The notes under the pieces are model-generated. The model worked only from the letters and a program-made list of their open reading frames with translations, did not search any database and had not been told where the DNA came from. DNA of 64,000 nucleotides from Pedobacter sp. MC2016-05 (GTDB taxonomy: Bacteria; Bacteroidota; Bacteroidia; Sphingobacteriales; Sphingobacteriaceae): NCBI RefSeq assembly GCF_026239735.1, contig NZ_JAPIVT010000023.1, forward strand, positions 1-64,000, written 5' to 3'. Position 1 is the stretch's first letter. The number at the start of each line of letters is the position of its first letter. Shown here one piece after another: positions 26,261-35,539 of this stretch. A program made the position numbers and the translations under genes.

Positions 26261-28476
26261 TATTTTTTCTGATGGGTTCCTCCAACTTCTTTTCTGTATT
26301 TCGCATACATCTCAACGGAAAGGGTTACCGGATTTCCAACTGTTTTTGTAGGATAATCCTGGCGTTTGTTCACCCACTTCCATTCCCAGTCGGCTAATTC
26401 ACTTTGAATGGTTGCAATATCCAGCTTCTTATTTTGGATGATCGCATTACCGGCTTTAGCAATAAACATTTCCCAGCGTGGTTTATAAAAATCACTTAAT
26501 AATCCACTCCATTGGCGGCAAGCGTATTCATTCAGGGGACTTTTAGCATCGCCCCAAAGGGTGATTAAATCTTTCGCATTCATTTCGTAAAGCGCCTTTT
26601 CTTTTTCGGTTTTCCCCCATCTTCTCGCATCACTTACCCATGGACCAATTAAAAAGTCTTGTCTTGAGGCTAATAGTTTGTCCATGTCATCAATCAAATT
26701 TAAAAATCTTTTGCTCTCGATCTGGAATGCCTGAAGATCCTTTCTTTCATATGCAGCAACAAATTTTCTTTGAATCGGCAAGGCATAATTGGCGAGTACT
26801 TGGCGGGTTAAATCAACAATATCGTATTGATAACCATCACTGGCTTCACAATTTTCACTGGCTTTTATCAACGCATCCCATGCTGGAAGTAAATCCTCCT
26901 CATGATAGTTCAGTGTAGTTTTCGCCCATCGTGAAAGGGAATCTAAAGTTGGTCTGGCCTGAATTATAGATTCTGCACCATCTCTGATATATTTGTCAGC
27001 AGGTACATTGTAAACCGTTTTTCTTAAAATCTTCCAGGCATCTTGTGCATGCTGATCATTGGTTCCATAACGGTTGGTAACAAACTTAGGAAGCCATTTA
27101 TTTAAATCGATTGGTGTTTTTTGCCAGGTATTGGCCATCATCAACTCATATAAAACCGGATTTTGTTCTATCCCTTCCATACTCAAACCGATACCTTTCA
27201 TTTTACCACTTTTTGGATTTGCCAGCGCTTCGGCGGGTGCGGTTGCCACCACATCCATGCGACCAAACAGATTAGTGTTGCCACCGAAATTGTGAAGCAT
27301 ATTCCAAATCCAGGGTTTACCATAAAAGCCTTCCGTTCGTTTCCAAACGGGTTCAATTTCTGTAGCCAGATCCAATAAAATCATTTTATCATCCGGAACT
27401 GCTTTCAACAAAGCTTCGGTTTGCGGCTCTTTCCAAAATTTTCTGTCACTATAAAAAAGCCATCCCTGCATCACCCAAACGGCTTTTGGATCGGCCTGAG
27501 ACATTCCATCATAAATTCTTGCGCTCAGTTTACCTAAATAATCAGGTGCTGATGATGGTGGCTCATTTTCATTAAAGGTATCTGCAGAATAGAGATGATC
27601 CGTTCCTAAAAGTTCCGTTTGCTTCTCCAGGAACTTTTTACCTATTTGGGCAAACATCGGATCTTCAGAATCCAGAATATAAGTATCTGCAAAACCATTG
27701 GTCCAGTTGGTTGCTTTTAATTTTGCATTCGGGTATTTTGCCTTAAAGGCGGCAGGAACGTGACCAGTAAATGCCGGAAGCACAGGTTTCATACCAAGTG
27801 CCCGCTCCCTTTGTAAAATTTTCTTTTGCAAATCGAAGTGTTCTTTCATCCATGAAACGGGTAAAGGACCACCCCATCCATCGATGTTGCCCATCCAAAA
27901 CCATGAGAAATATGCCGGACCAGTAAAAAAGCCACTTAATTCTTCATCAGAAAAACCCATTTCTTTATACAAAAGATACCAGGTATACTCTTCGCCCGTA
28001 ATGGCCAGCGGCATATTGATTCCGTGTAAAGCCATCCAATCAATCTCTTTTTCCCATCTTGCCCAGTCCCACCAACTCATACTGTAGTTAAATGTACAGT
28101 AGTTCAAGTAGTAACGATATTCGTAAGGCGTTTCTTTTCTCACTTTGGCTGGTACCTTTGGAAGCGTAGCAGGCAGTTTTAAATTAGTGCCGTTCCAGGT
28201 GATTTGACAGTGTGCATACTCCGTTAAATAGTGATAAAATGCCGAAGCGATGGCCACGCCGCTTGAACCTCTTAATAGGATTTTGTTGCCCTTGCTTTCA
28301 ATTTCGAAGATATCTTTTCCATCTTTGGCGTTCAGTTTTTCTGTCAGAAAATATGATTGGTGCTTTGGAACCACCCTTGCAATAAGTTCGTTTGATGTTT
28401 TTAAATAATCTTGCGACCACGATTTGCCGTAGCCCAATAAACAGATTGCAAGAACAAAAAGGAATTTCAATTTCAT
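26260..28476 (-). CDS. GH89 alpha-N-acetylglucosaminidase
   Basis: Secreted 738-residue homologue of human NAGLU. The signal peptide ends near residue 21 (SWSQ). An N-terminal alpha/beta domain (20-110) is followed by the catalytic barrel beginning with YYLNYCTFNYSMSWWDW and GINMPLAITGEE. The likely catalytic pair is Glu303 in FNENEPP (acid/base) and Glu434 in SMEGIEQNP (nucleophile), matching the NAGLU motifs as I recall them. An all-helical C-terminal domain completes the enzyme. It releases terminal alpha-linked GlcNAc. One base separates it from the acetyltransferase gene upstream, and it is coupled to GH92 downstream. Confidence 0.95.
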   Translation of the reverse strand: MKLKFLFVLAICLLGYGKSWSQDYLKTSNELIARVVPKHQSYFLTEKLNAKDGKDIFEIESKGNKILLRGSSGVAIASAFYHYLTEYAHCQITWNGTNLKLPATLPKVPAKVRKETPYEYRYYLNYCTFNYSMSWWDWARWEKEIDWMALHGINMPLAITGEEYTWYLLYKEMGFSDEELSGFFTGPAYFSWFWMGNIDGWGGPLPVSWMKEHFDLQKKILQRERALGMKPVLPAFTGHVPAAFKAKYPNAKLKATNWTNGFADTYILDSEDPMFAQIGKKFLEKQTELLGTDHLYSADTFNENEPPSSAPDYLGKLSARIYDGMSQADPKAVWVMQGWLFYSDRKFWKEPQTEALLKAVPDDKMILLDLATEIEPVWKRTEGFYGKPWIWNMLHNFGGNTNLFGRMDVVATAPAEALANPKSGKMKGIGLSMEGIEQNPVLYELMMANTWQKTPIDLNKWLPKFVTNRYGTNDQHAQDAWKILRKTVYNVPADKYIRDGAESIIQARPTLDSLSRWAKTTLNYHEEDLLPAWDALIKASENCEASDGYQYDIVDLTRQVLANYALPIQRKFVAAYERKDLQAFQIESKRFLNLIDDMDKLLASRQDFLIGPWVSDARRWGKTEKEKALYEMNAKDLITLWGDAKSPLNEYACRQWSGLLSDFYKPRWEMFIAKAGNAIIQNKKLDIATIQSELADWEWKWVNKRQDYPTKTVGNPVTLSVEMYAKYRKEVGGTHQKK

Positions 28477-28477
28477 A

Positions 28478-29692
28478 TCAAATTTTTAAGAACCACTTCT
28501 TATCGTAAAGAAATTTAAGGATAAATAATTGGATGCCGAGGATTGCAGTCCATAAAAGTGCCGATTGCCAGATTGCCGGAATCTTTTGAACTAAGCCACC
28601 GAAAATAAAAACCGCCGTAGATTCAAAATTAATAAGGCCATGGGCACAAACGTATATGAGGATGGAGTTGCTGCCAATCCAAAGAAATGGAACACACCAT
28701 TTTTTAATCGACTGCACATCAATAACATAATAAAATAGGGTAAATAACAAAATGCTACATCCGCCAGCAAATAATACGAAAGTACTGGTCCACATGGTTT
28801 TGTTAATGGGAAAAATGATCGACCAAAGTAAACCTAAAGCGATACATGCAAGACCTGCAAGAAATAATTTGAGTACTTTTTGATTGGGTGAGCTTGATTC
28901 GGATTTAATAAAAGTACCAGTAAATATGCCAATCATCGCAGAACAAATTGCAGGAATAGTGCTTAAAATCCCTTCCGGATCGTATACAATGCGATGGAGT
29001 TTCCCTGGCAAAAGTAAGCGATCTATATAGGCTGATAAATTGCCTTCAGGTGTTAGCACACCAGCACCAAAATGAGGAACCGGAACATACATCATGATAA
29101 AATAATAACCGAAAAGGATGGCTAAAAACCAAATGATTTGTTTTGGTAGCGAGAAGTTAAGATAAATCAGCGCAGCGAAAAAAGTAGAAAAAGCAATTCG
29201 TCCGAGTACACTGGCAAAGCGGGTATTTTCAAAACCATTCCACTGCAATAATCCATTCACAATAAAACCCAGTACAATTAAAATCAAGGTTCGTTTGATC
29301 AACGAATAATAAACCTGATTAGAAAGGCTTTTGTCGTTCGCCCTATTTTCAAAATATTTTTGGTACGAATAAGGCATTGATACGCCAGAAATAAAAATAA
29401 ACAAGGGAAAGATCAAATCGTAGAAAGTGAACCCGTTCCATGGAGAATGGTGCAGCTGATTGCTGATACCAACCATCATTCGCTCTAAAAGCGACAAATT
29501 TTCTGTACCTATAATCTGCCAGTCTTGATGGTTTTGAGCAAGGCCATGCTTTTGCTTTACGGCGTTAGCTAAACCATGGAAAATCCCTTCGCCGCTAATA
29601 ATCCAAAACATGTCGAAACCACGCAAGGCATCCAAAGAAATTAATCTTTTTGGTTTACTTACTGGCAAATCGACCCTGGCGGTTAATTTCAT
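28478..29692 (-). CDS. DUF5009/HGSNAT-like membrane acetyltransferase
   Basis: Integral membrane protein of 404 residues with about ten hydrophobic segments. The start LISLDALRGFDMFW and the segment HHSPWNGFTFYDLIFP are hallmarks of the family that includes human heparan-alpha-glucosaminide N-acetyltransferase. His82, three residues before the Trp of WNG, aligns with the histidine thought to carry the acetyl group in the human enzyme. It would pass acetyl from cytoplasmic acetyl-CoA to the amino group of a terminal glucosamine on the periplasmic side. Its place directly before GH89, which needs N-acetylated substrate, supports that role. Many related NagX-type proteins lack a proven substrate. 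Confidence 0.82.
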   Translation of the reverse strand: MKLTARVDLPVSKPKRLISLDALRGFDMFWIISGEGIFHGLANAVKQKHGLAQNHQDWQIIGTENLSLLERMMVGISNQLHHSPWNGFTFYDLIFPLFIFISGVSMPYSYQKYFENRANDKSLSNQVYYSLIKRTLILIVLGFIVNGLLQWNGFENTRFASVLGRIAFSTFFAALIYLNFSLPKQIIWFLAILFGYYFIMMYVPVPHFGAGVLTPEGNLSAYIDRLLLPGKLHRIVYDPEGILSTIPAICSAMIGIFTGTFIKSESSSPNQKVLKLFLAGLACIALGLLWSIIFPINKTMWTSTFVLFAGGCSILLFTLFYYVIDVQSIKKWCVPFLWIGSNSILIYVCAHGLINFESTAVFIFGGLVQKIPAIWQSALLWTAILGIQLFILKFLYDKKWFLKI

Positions 29693-29741
29693 TTATATGT
29701 TGGTGGTGAAGATTATTGATTAATTTTTGCTTCCGCAGGAA

Positions 29742-30722
29742 CTATTTCTTTATTGCAGTTTGATAAATCACGTAGCCTTCATCGTTAATCACCTGAACAT
29801 TTAGGCTGTTATTGCTTACAGAAAACAGCATAAAGCCATACTCTGATGCGACCATCTGGGCATCAGGAATCAGTTTAACCGGCGTTTTCTCTGAAGCTGC
29901 GCCAGAAATGAAATGATGCGTTTTGCCTTCAGGTTTAATATACTGCAAACTATGCTCGTGCCCGGTTAAATATACATCAACCCCGTTGCGATCTAGCAAT
30001 GGCTTCAATGAATTTCTAATGGCTTTGGTATCATAACCTTCCGTTCGGCTACCTCCGGTAAACATAGGATGATGGCCTACCACAATTTTCCACTTTATGG
30101 AGGGATCTTTTTCGGCAAGTGTTTTTTCGAGCCATTTTTTTTGAGCAGTAGTATCCTGACCTTTCACATTTGGTCCGTATTCTGCGTTTTTGTAAAACTC
30201 AGGAATCAATGGATTGGTATCTATAAAAGCAATTAAAACCTGATTATTCAGATCTCCATTGATGGGGAATTTCTTTGAAAAGTATCTTGCAGGCATTTTC
30301 CAGCGTCTGCTGATTTTTGAGTATTCAACCTGCGCATCAGGATTTGACTTATAATCGTGGTTACCTAGAATAACATACCAGTCCCATTGCAATGAAAAAT
30401 CAGTGTAGATATCTTCAAACGAATATTTAAACAGCGGATCTCTTTCGCTGATGACACCGCTAGGGTAAAAATTATCACCTGTAGAGATTATAAATTGAGC
30501 CTTAACATCTGCAGCAGTAATTCCCATTTGTTTCGCTACCTGTTTCTGGTGATCGGCACCATTTCTGCCCCAATCGCCCATGGCAATAAAATTTAAAGTA
30601 CCCATTTCTTTTTTGAGGGTTTTTGTTGCAGCAACCGTTTCTGAAGGATTTTTTGTGATGATTTGCGCAAATAAAGATCCTGCAGAAATAAGTGGAAGAA
30701 GAAATAGTAGTCGTTTATTCAT
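29742..30722 (-). CDS. Purple-acid-phosphatase-like metallophosphoesterase
   Basis: Exported 326-residue phosphatase of the tartrate-resistant (ACP5-like) acid phosphatase group. The signal peptide ends near residue 19 (SLFAQ). All dinuclear-metal motifs are present in order: GDWG, GDNFYPSG, GNHDY, VGHHPMF and GHEHS. The small size fits the single-domain mammalian and bacterial enzymes rather than the larger plant type. In the PUL 2 operon it would remove phosphate from a sugar- or inositol-phosphate product in the periplasm. A strong hairpin lies between it and the SusD gene upstream. Confidence 0.9.
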   Translation of the reverse strand: MNKRLLFLLPLISAGSLFAQIITKNPSETVAATKTLKKEMGTLNFIAMGDWGRNGADHQKQVAKQMGITAADVKAQFIISTGDNFYPSGVISERDPLFKYSFEDIYTDFSLQWDWYVILGNHDYKSNPDAQVEYSKISRRWKMPARYFSKKFPINGDLNNQVLIAFIDTNPLIPEFYKNAEYGPNVKGQDTTAQKKWLEKTLAEKDPSIKWKIVVGHHPMFTGGSRTEGYDTKAIRNSLKPLLDRNGVDVYLTGHEHSLQYIKPEGKTHHFISGAASEKTPVKLIPDAQMVASEYGFMLFSVSNNSLNVQVINDEGYVIYQTAIKK

Positions 30723-30765
30723 GAAAATGAATGGGGTCTTTTTAATGAAATGGATAAAATTTTAA

Positions 30766-30806
30766 AAAAGAAATTTCTCTAAAGATAAGCTAGAGAAATT
30801 TCTTTT
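30766..30806 (-). terminator. Intra-operon hairpin between SusD and the enzyme genes
   Basis: A perfect 16-base inverted repeat (30766-30781 with 30791-30806, nine-base loop) lies 14 bases after the SusD stop. Read on the minus strand, the stem ends in a run of six T and further T-rich bases, as in an intrinsic terminator. Partial read-through would give more SusC/D than enzyme mRNA. Confidence 0.8.
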
Positions 30807-30819
30807 CATGTTATCCCAA

Positions 30820-32418
30820 TTAATTGTAACCAGGATTCTGTTTTAATTTCGGGTTTAAGATCATTGCCGAATTAGGAATTGGCATCAGGCGGTGGAAAGT
30901 TTGTGCATCGGTTTTGAAACCCCACGACCCTTCGTACTTACCAAAACGAATCATATCGTTGCGGTGCCAGCATTCCCACGAAAGCTCTCTGCAACGCTCT
31001 TTGTATATATCTTCCAAGGTTACAGAAGTCCACGCTGGTGAAGTGGTTCGCACTGCTCTTAACTGATTTACCAAAGATAATGCAGTTTGACCTTGTGTTG
31101 GAGTAGCGCCTCTTAATATCGCTTCTGCTTTCATCAACAAAATATCTGATAACCTGAAAATGGGCACATCATTATTTTGATTTCTGTTTGAGGAAGTACT
31201 ATCGCAATAGAATTTATTGTTGCGGTAACCCATGTTCCAGGCCACTTCATCATTTCCAACGTCGAATGGTCTCGATGCATCTCTCAAGGTTAAATTAGGT
31301 GTAATATCGACCTGATAAGTAATTGGAGCGGAAGCATCTGCACCAGTGTAAAACTGGTCGTAACCTTTTTTGGTTGTAGCTACAGTAACCGGGCGGCCAT
31401 CATAAAAAGTTTGTAAACCTCTAATCCATTGCGCATTTCTTTTATCATTAGGATCGTTGAAGTTTGCATAAAATTCTGGCAAAGTACTCATTGGTGCACT
31501 TGGCGTATGTTTAAGACTATATTTCGCCTGCAATGATCGTGGTAAAGAATACCTCGAATAAATCATAAAACCATTGCTATATCCCGGATCGTAAGGGATA
31601 GCAAAAATAAATTCTTTTGTTTGAGGTCCGTTATCAATAAAAAACATCTTTCTGAAATCAGATTCTAAACTATAAGGTGATCCTGTTGCCGTTGTAATCA
31701 AATCACACATGGCTACGGCTTCATTATAACGGGCGGTTCCGGTATACACTTCAGAGTTAAGATACATCTTCGCCAAAATTGCATAAGCGGTGTACTTGTT
31801 CGGTCTGCCGTAATTTGCTGCACCAGTGGCTATGCTTAGGCTTGGTAATATATCTTTAAGTTCTGCCTCTATGAAAGTAAATACTTCTGCTCTCGGTTTG
31901 GTTTCTGGAGAAGTTGTTTCGCCGAATGAAGTTACAATAGGGATATTGCCCCACAAATCCATCATCATAAAAAGTGCTAAAGCTCTTGTTGCACGAAGCT
32001 CGGCTATTGAGGTAACTTTCGCAGGTGATTCTGGGGCATCTTTTAGTAGAAACAAGCTCTGGTTTGCTTTACTAATCACACCCGAAAGCCATCCCCAACC
32101 ACTACTCACATGTCCGTTATCTTTAGTCCAGGTATGTTTGTGGTGCATTTCATAAGTTCCGCCATCATACCAGTTACCACCTCTTGCAGGCATAATCGCC
32201 TCATCGGTACTTAGTGTTTGCATGAAGAAATAATCGGTACTCCAACCCTGACGAAGCTGTACGTACACCTGGCCAGTAAGCTGAACAAAGTGTTGTGCCG
32301 TTTGCGGAAATGTTTCTGGGGTTAACTGAGTTTCAACTTTTAAATCCAGTTTATGGCAAGAGCTTAACACACCTAATGTTAAAGCTGCACCTGCGATATA
32401 TTTAATAGGACTTTTCAT
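30820..32418 (-). CDS. RagB/SusD family nutrient-uptake lipoprotein (PUL 2)
   Basis: Outer-membrane lipoprotein of 532 residues with lipobox LSSC (Cys about residue 21). The N-terminal TPR-like helices and ALFMMMDLWGNIPIV are typical, as is the C-terminal YKERCRELSWECWHRNDMIRFGKY motif followed by a PIPNSAMILNPKLKQNPGY ending. It is the glycan-binding partner of the SusC gene upstream (11 bases apart). Its sequence is clearly different from the SusD proteins of PUL 1 and PUL 3, so it is expected to bind a different ligand. Confidence 0.95.
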   Translation of the reverse strand: MKSPIKYIAGAALTLGVLSSCHKLDLKVETQLTPETFPQTAQHFVQLTGQVYVQLRQGWSTDYFFMQTLSTDEAIMPARGGNWYDGGTYEMHHKHTWTKDNGHVSSGWGWLSGVISKANQSLFLLKDAPESPAKVTSIAELRATRALALFMMMDLWGNIPIVTSFGETTSPETKPRAEVFTFIEAELKDILPSLSIATGAANYGRPNKYTAYAILAKMYLNSEVYTGTARYNEAVAMCDLITTATGSPYSLESDFRKMFFIDNGPQTKEFIFAIPYDPGYSNGFMIYSRYSLPRSLQAKYSLKHTPSAPMSTLPEFYANFNDPNDKRNAQWIRGLQTFYDGRPVTVATTKKGYDQFYTGADASAPITYQVDITPNLTLRDASRPFDVGNDEVAWNMGYRNNKFYCDSTSSNRNQNNDVPIFRLSDILLMKAEAILRGATPTQGQTALSLVNQLRAVRTTSPAWTSVTLEDIYKERCRELSWECWHRNDMIRFGKYEGSWGFKTDAQTFHRLMPIPNSAMILNPKLKQNPGYN

Positions 32419-32429
32419 CTTTTTTGATT

Positions 32430-35400
32430 TTAATTAAATGATACGTTTAAGCCGAACAAGAATGTTCTGGTTTTAGGATAAAAGTTATTGGTATCTACAC
32501 CTGGAGCAATACCGCCCTGGTTAATTTCCGGATCGATGCCTTTGTAACCAGTGATCACAAAAAGATTGTTAGCAGTAGTATACAACCTCAACGAGTTTAC
32601 ACCCGGGATCAGTCCTTTTTTGAATGTGTAACCCAGGGTGGCGTTATCTAACCTCAAGTAACTACCGTTTTCTAAGAAGCGGCTTGAATATTTGTAGGAG
32701 TTAAAATCTGATGCTGATTCGTTTTCTACCTCAACCGGTATATTGGTGAACTGTGCTGTGCTTGGGCGGAACAAATCGGCACGGGTTACGTTCATGATTT
32801 TGTTACCCAAAACGGCTCTCATAAAAATACTTAAATCGAAGTTTTTGTAACGAACATTGTTGCTCCAACCGATTAATGCTTTTGGCTGTGCATTTCCTAA
32901 AATATAATAGTCAGTTCTATTTAGTAAACCCTGCGTTTTAATATTGCCTGCCGCATCGTAGTATTGCGAAACACCGTTGGCATCTTTCCCTGCATATTTA
33001 AAAGTGTAGAATGTTCCAATCGCCTGGCCTGGTGCTAAAATCTGTAATGATGCTCCACTTTGACCAGCGCCATCAGGAGTTACCGTCAACCTGTTATCGA
33101 TATTGAAACGAGTATCAGATAAGGTAATGATTTTATTTACGTTTCTGGCAAGATTGATGGCTGTTGTCCAACTGAAATTATCGCTAATCACTGGCGTACC
33201 ATTTAAAACCACCTCTATACCTTTATTACTTAGTTTGCCCACATTTGCGGTAAGCTGACCAGAAGGATAAAGGTTTTGATCAACATCGAAGGTTAAAATT
33301 AAATCAGTAGTTTTTTTGTTATACCAATCTACCGAACCACCTACTCTACCACCGAATAAACCAAAATCTACACCTAAATTTGTGGTTGCTGTTCTTTCCC
33401 AGCGTAGATCTTTGTTTTCATTTTGGATGGCGCCATATGCACCCTCTCTCGGTGAACCGTTGTAATAAAACTGCCCTACCTGACCATAAATCAATTTGGT
33501 TGTTAGTGGCGCAAAACCCAATGAATTTCCGGCAATACCATAACTTCCACGTAATTTCAATGACCTAACCACGTTTTGATTTTTCATGAAATTTTCCTGG
33601 TCAAGGTTCCATGCTGCACCAACTGATGGATAGTAACCCCAGGTTTCATTTATACCGAATACGTTAGATCCATCCCTTCTAATCGATCCTTGAAGTAAAT
33701 ACTTGTTTTTATAATTATAGTTTACTCTGGCAAAATCAGAAATCAACAGAATTTCCTGATAGGTAACACCAGGGTTAAAATCTACCCTGAAATCGGTTAC
33801 CGCGTAAGGATTACCTAAACTTAAGTTGTTATAACCCACCTCATTTACAGGAAAATTAGTAGAAGTTGATTGGAAACCATCATTATTTAAAGATTGTTGA
33901 TAAGAATAACCAACAACCGCATTAATATCATGATCGCCAAACTTTTTGTTCCATGTAAGATAGGTTTCTATAATCTTATTTGTATTTTGATAAGCATTTC
34001 TTACTGCCACACCATTCTGCCCCACTAAAGAGACGAAAGTTGGGTTTGCTGGCGGATCTGGCGTGTTTCTTACGTTGTTATAACGAGAAGTATAAATGCT
34101 ATTGTAAAACGCACCATACACATTTTGGGTATTTTGATAAGATACGTTTACATCATATGTAAAACCAAAAGGAAGTTTTAAGTTAGCACTCAAGTTCCCT
34201 AAAATATTTTTAGTTTTTAAATTTTCTTTTGCATTCTCCAACATCGAAACCGGGTTATAATAACTGGTTTGAACCAAGTTATCAAAATAACTACCGTCGG
34301 CATTTCTTACCGGTGCAGTTGGCAAATAAGTAAGCATTTGCGATAATATCGTGTTTCTGTAAGGAACCAGATCTGCATTACTTACAGAGTTGCTTAAGTT
34401 GAAAGAGATTTTCAATTTATCATTGAAAGCCTTTTGCTCAACGCCAATACGACCAATAAACCGATCTAATCCGCTTGTTTTAATTATCCCCTGCTGATTG
34501 AAATAGTTAACACTTGCATTATAGGTTGTTTTTTCGGTACCACCACTTAATGAAACGTTATGGTTTTGAGACATGGCATCGCTTCTTTGCACTTCATCCT
34601 GCCAGTTTGTATTTGCACCTTTATCATTTGCTGGTGTTAGAGCAGAGTTTGTTTTCGCTAAAAAAGCCCGCAACTGGTCTGCATTCATCATGTCATAGCG
34701 ATTGGAAACATTTTCAATTCCAAAATAGCCGTTATATGAAATTTGTGTTTGCCCACTCACGCCTTTTTTAGTAGTCACCATAATTACACCGTTTGCCGCC
34801 CGGTTACCATAAATAGCCGCTGCAGCCGCATCTTTTAATACATCAATAGAAGCCACATCATCTGGTGCAATAATTGAAATATCTGCGCCAACTACACCGT
34901 CGATAACGAATAAAGGAGATTGAGCGCCTTCACGAAGTGTAGATGCACCTCTCATGATAATCGCGGCGTTACGGTTTGGATCTCCACTACGGCTAATATT
35001 TAGTCCCGGAACTTTACCCTGTAACATCTGGCCAACATCACTAATGGCGCCTTTATTTAAATCTTCGCCTTTAACGGTTGATATTGAACTTGTTAACGCT
35101 TTTCGGGTGCTTTTACCATAACCCACCACTACAACATCAGTTAGTGATGCCGTTGCTTCTGAAATGGTTACCTGATAAGTTGAAGCGGCCTCTACCGTTA
35201 GCTCTTTGGTTTGATAACCTAAAAAGCTAAAAAGGATTTTGTCGCCAGTTTTTGCAGAGATCGTAAAAGATCCTTCTGCACCTGTTGAGGTAACTTTGCT
35301 GGTTCCCTTTACAGAAACCGAAGCACCTATGATAGGCTGTTTGGTATTATCTATTAAGTTACCGGAGATTTTTCTTTCTGTTTGGGCAAATGCCATATTG

Positions 35401-35471
35401 AAAGACTGGCCGATAAGTAAGAACAGCAAAAGAAAGCCGCCATACTTTATGCTCGTAAAATTAAACCTCAT
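32430..35471 (-). CDS. SusC/RagA family TonB-dependent outer-membrane transporter (PUL 2)
   Basis: A 1013-residue importer. A signal peptide (about 1-30, MAFAQ) leads to the carboxypeptidase-regulatory-like domain (ISGNLIDNTKQPIIGASV). The TonB box region with TDVVVVGYGKSTRK, the plug (about 130-240, with SIDVLKDAAAAAIYGNRAANG) and the barrel ending in LFGLNVSFN follow. It is the second gene of the operon, 68 bases after myo-inositol oxygenase, which is an unusual upstream partner for a susC gene. The presumed cargo is the oligosaccharide or glycan headgroup processed by GH89 and GH92. Confidence 0.96.
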   Translation of the reverse strand: MRFNFTSIKYGGFLLLFLLIGQSFNMAFAQTERKISGNLIDNTKQPIIGASVSVKGTSKVTSTGAEGSFTISAKTGDKILFSFLGYQTKELTVEAASTYQVTISEATASLTDVVVVGYGKSTRKALTSSISTVKGEDLNKGAISDVGQMLQGKVPGLNISRSGDPNRNAAIIMRGASTLREGAQSPLFVIDGVVGADISIIAPDDVASIDVLKDAAAAAIYGNRAANGVIMVTTKKGVSGQTQISYNGYFGIENVSNRYDMMNADQLRAFLAKTNSALTPANDKGANTNWQDEVQRSDAMSQNHNVSLSGGTEKTTYNASVNYFNQQGIIKTSGLDRFIGRIGVEQKAFNDKLKISFNLSNSVSNADLVPYRNTILSQMLTYLPTAPVRNADGSYFDNLVQTSYYNPVSMLENAKENLKTKNILGNLSANLKLPFGFTYDVNVSYQNTQNVYGAFYNSIYTSRYNNVRNTPDPPANPTFVSLVGQNGVAVRNAYQNTNKIIETYLTWNKKFGDHDINAVVGYSYQQSLNNDGFQSTSTNFPVNEVGYNNLSLGNPYAVTDFRVDFNPGVTYQEILLISDFARVNYNYKNKYLLQGSIRRDGSNVFGINETWGYYPSVGAAWNLDQENFMKNQNVVRSLKLRGSYGIAGNSLGFAPLTTKLIYGQVGQFYYNGSPREGAYGAIQNENKDLRWERTATTNLGVDFGLFGGRVGGSVDWYNKKTTDLILTFDVDQNLYPSGQLTANVGKLSNKGIEVVLNGTPVISDNFSWTTAINLARNVNKIITLSDTRFNIDNRLTVTPDGAGQSGASLQILAPGQAIGTFYTFKYAGKDANGVSQYYDAAGNIKTQGLLNRTDYYILGNAQPKALIGWSNNVRYKNFDLSIFMRAVLGNKIMNVTRADLFRPSTAQFTNIPVEVENESASDFNSYKYSSRFLENGSYLRLDNATLGYTFKKGLIPGVNSLRLYTTANNLFVITGYKGIDPEINQGGIAPGVDTNNFYPKTRTFLFGLNVSFN

Positions 35472-35539
35472 GATTTTTGTAGATTTAGGTTCATAAATGG
35501 TTAGTTAAATTTGTTTAATGTATATGTTTTGTTTTTGTG

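Noticed and set aside
25784..26272. Plus-strand frame of 162 codons opposite the GH92 N-terminus
   Set aside because: Shadow of the GH92 coding strand; Cys- and Arg-rich without any motif.
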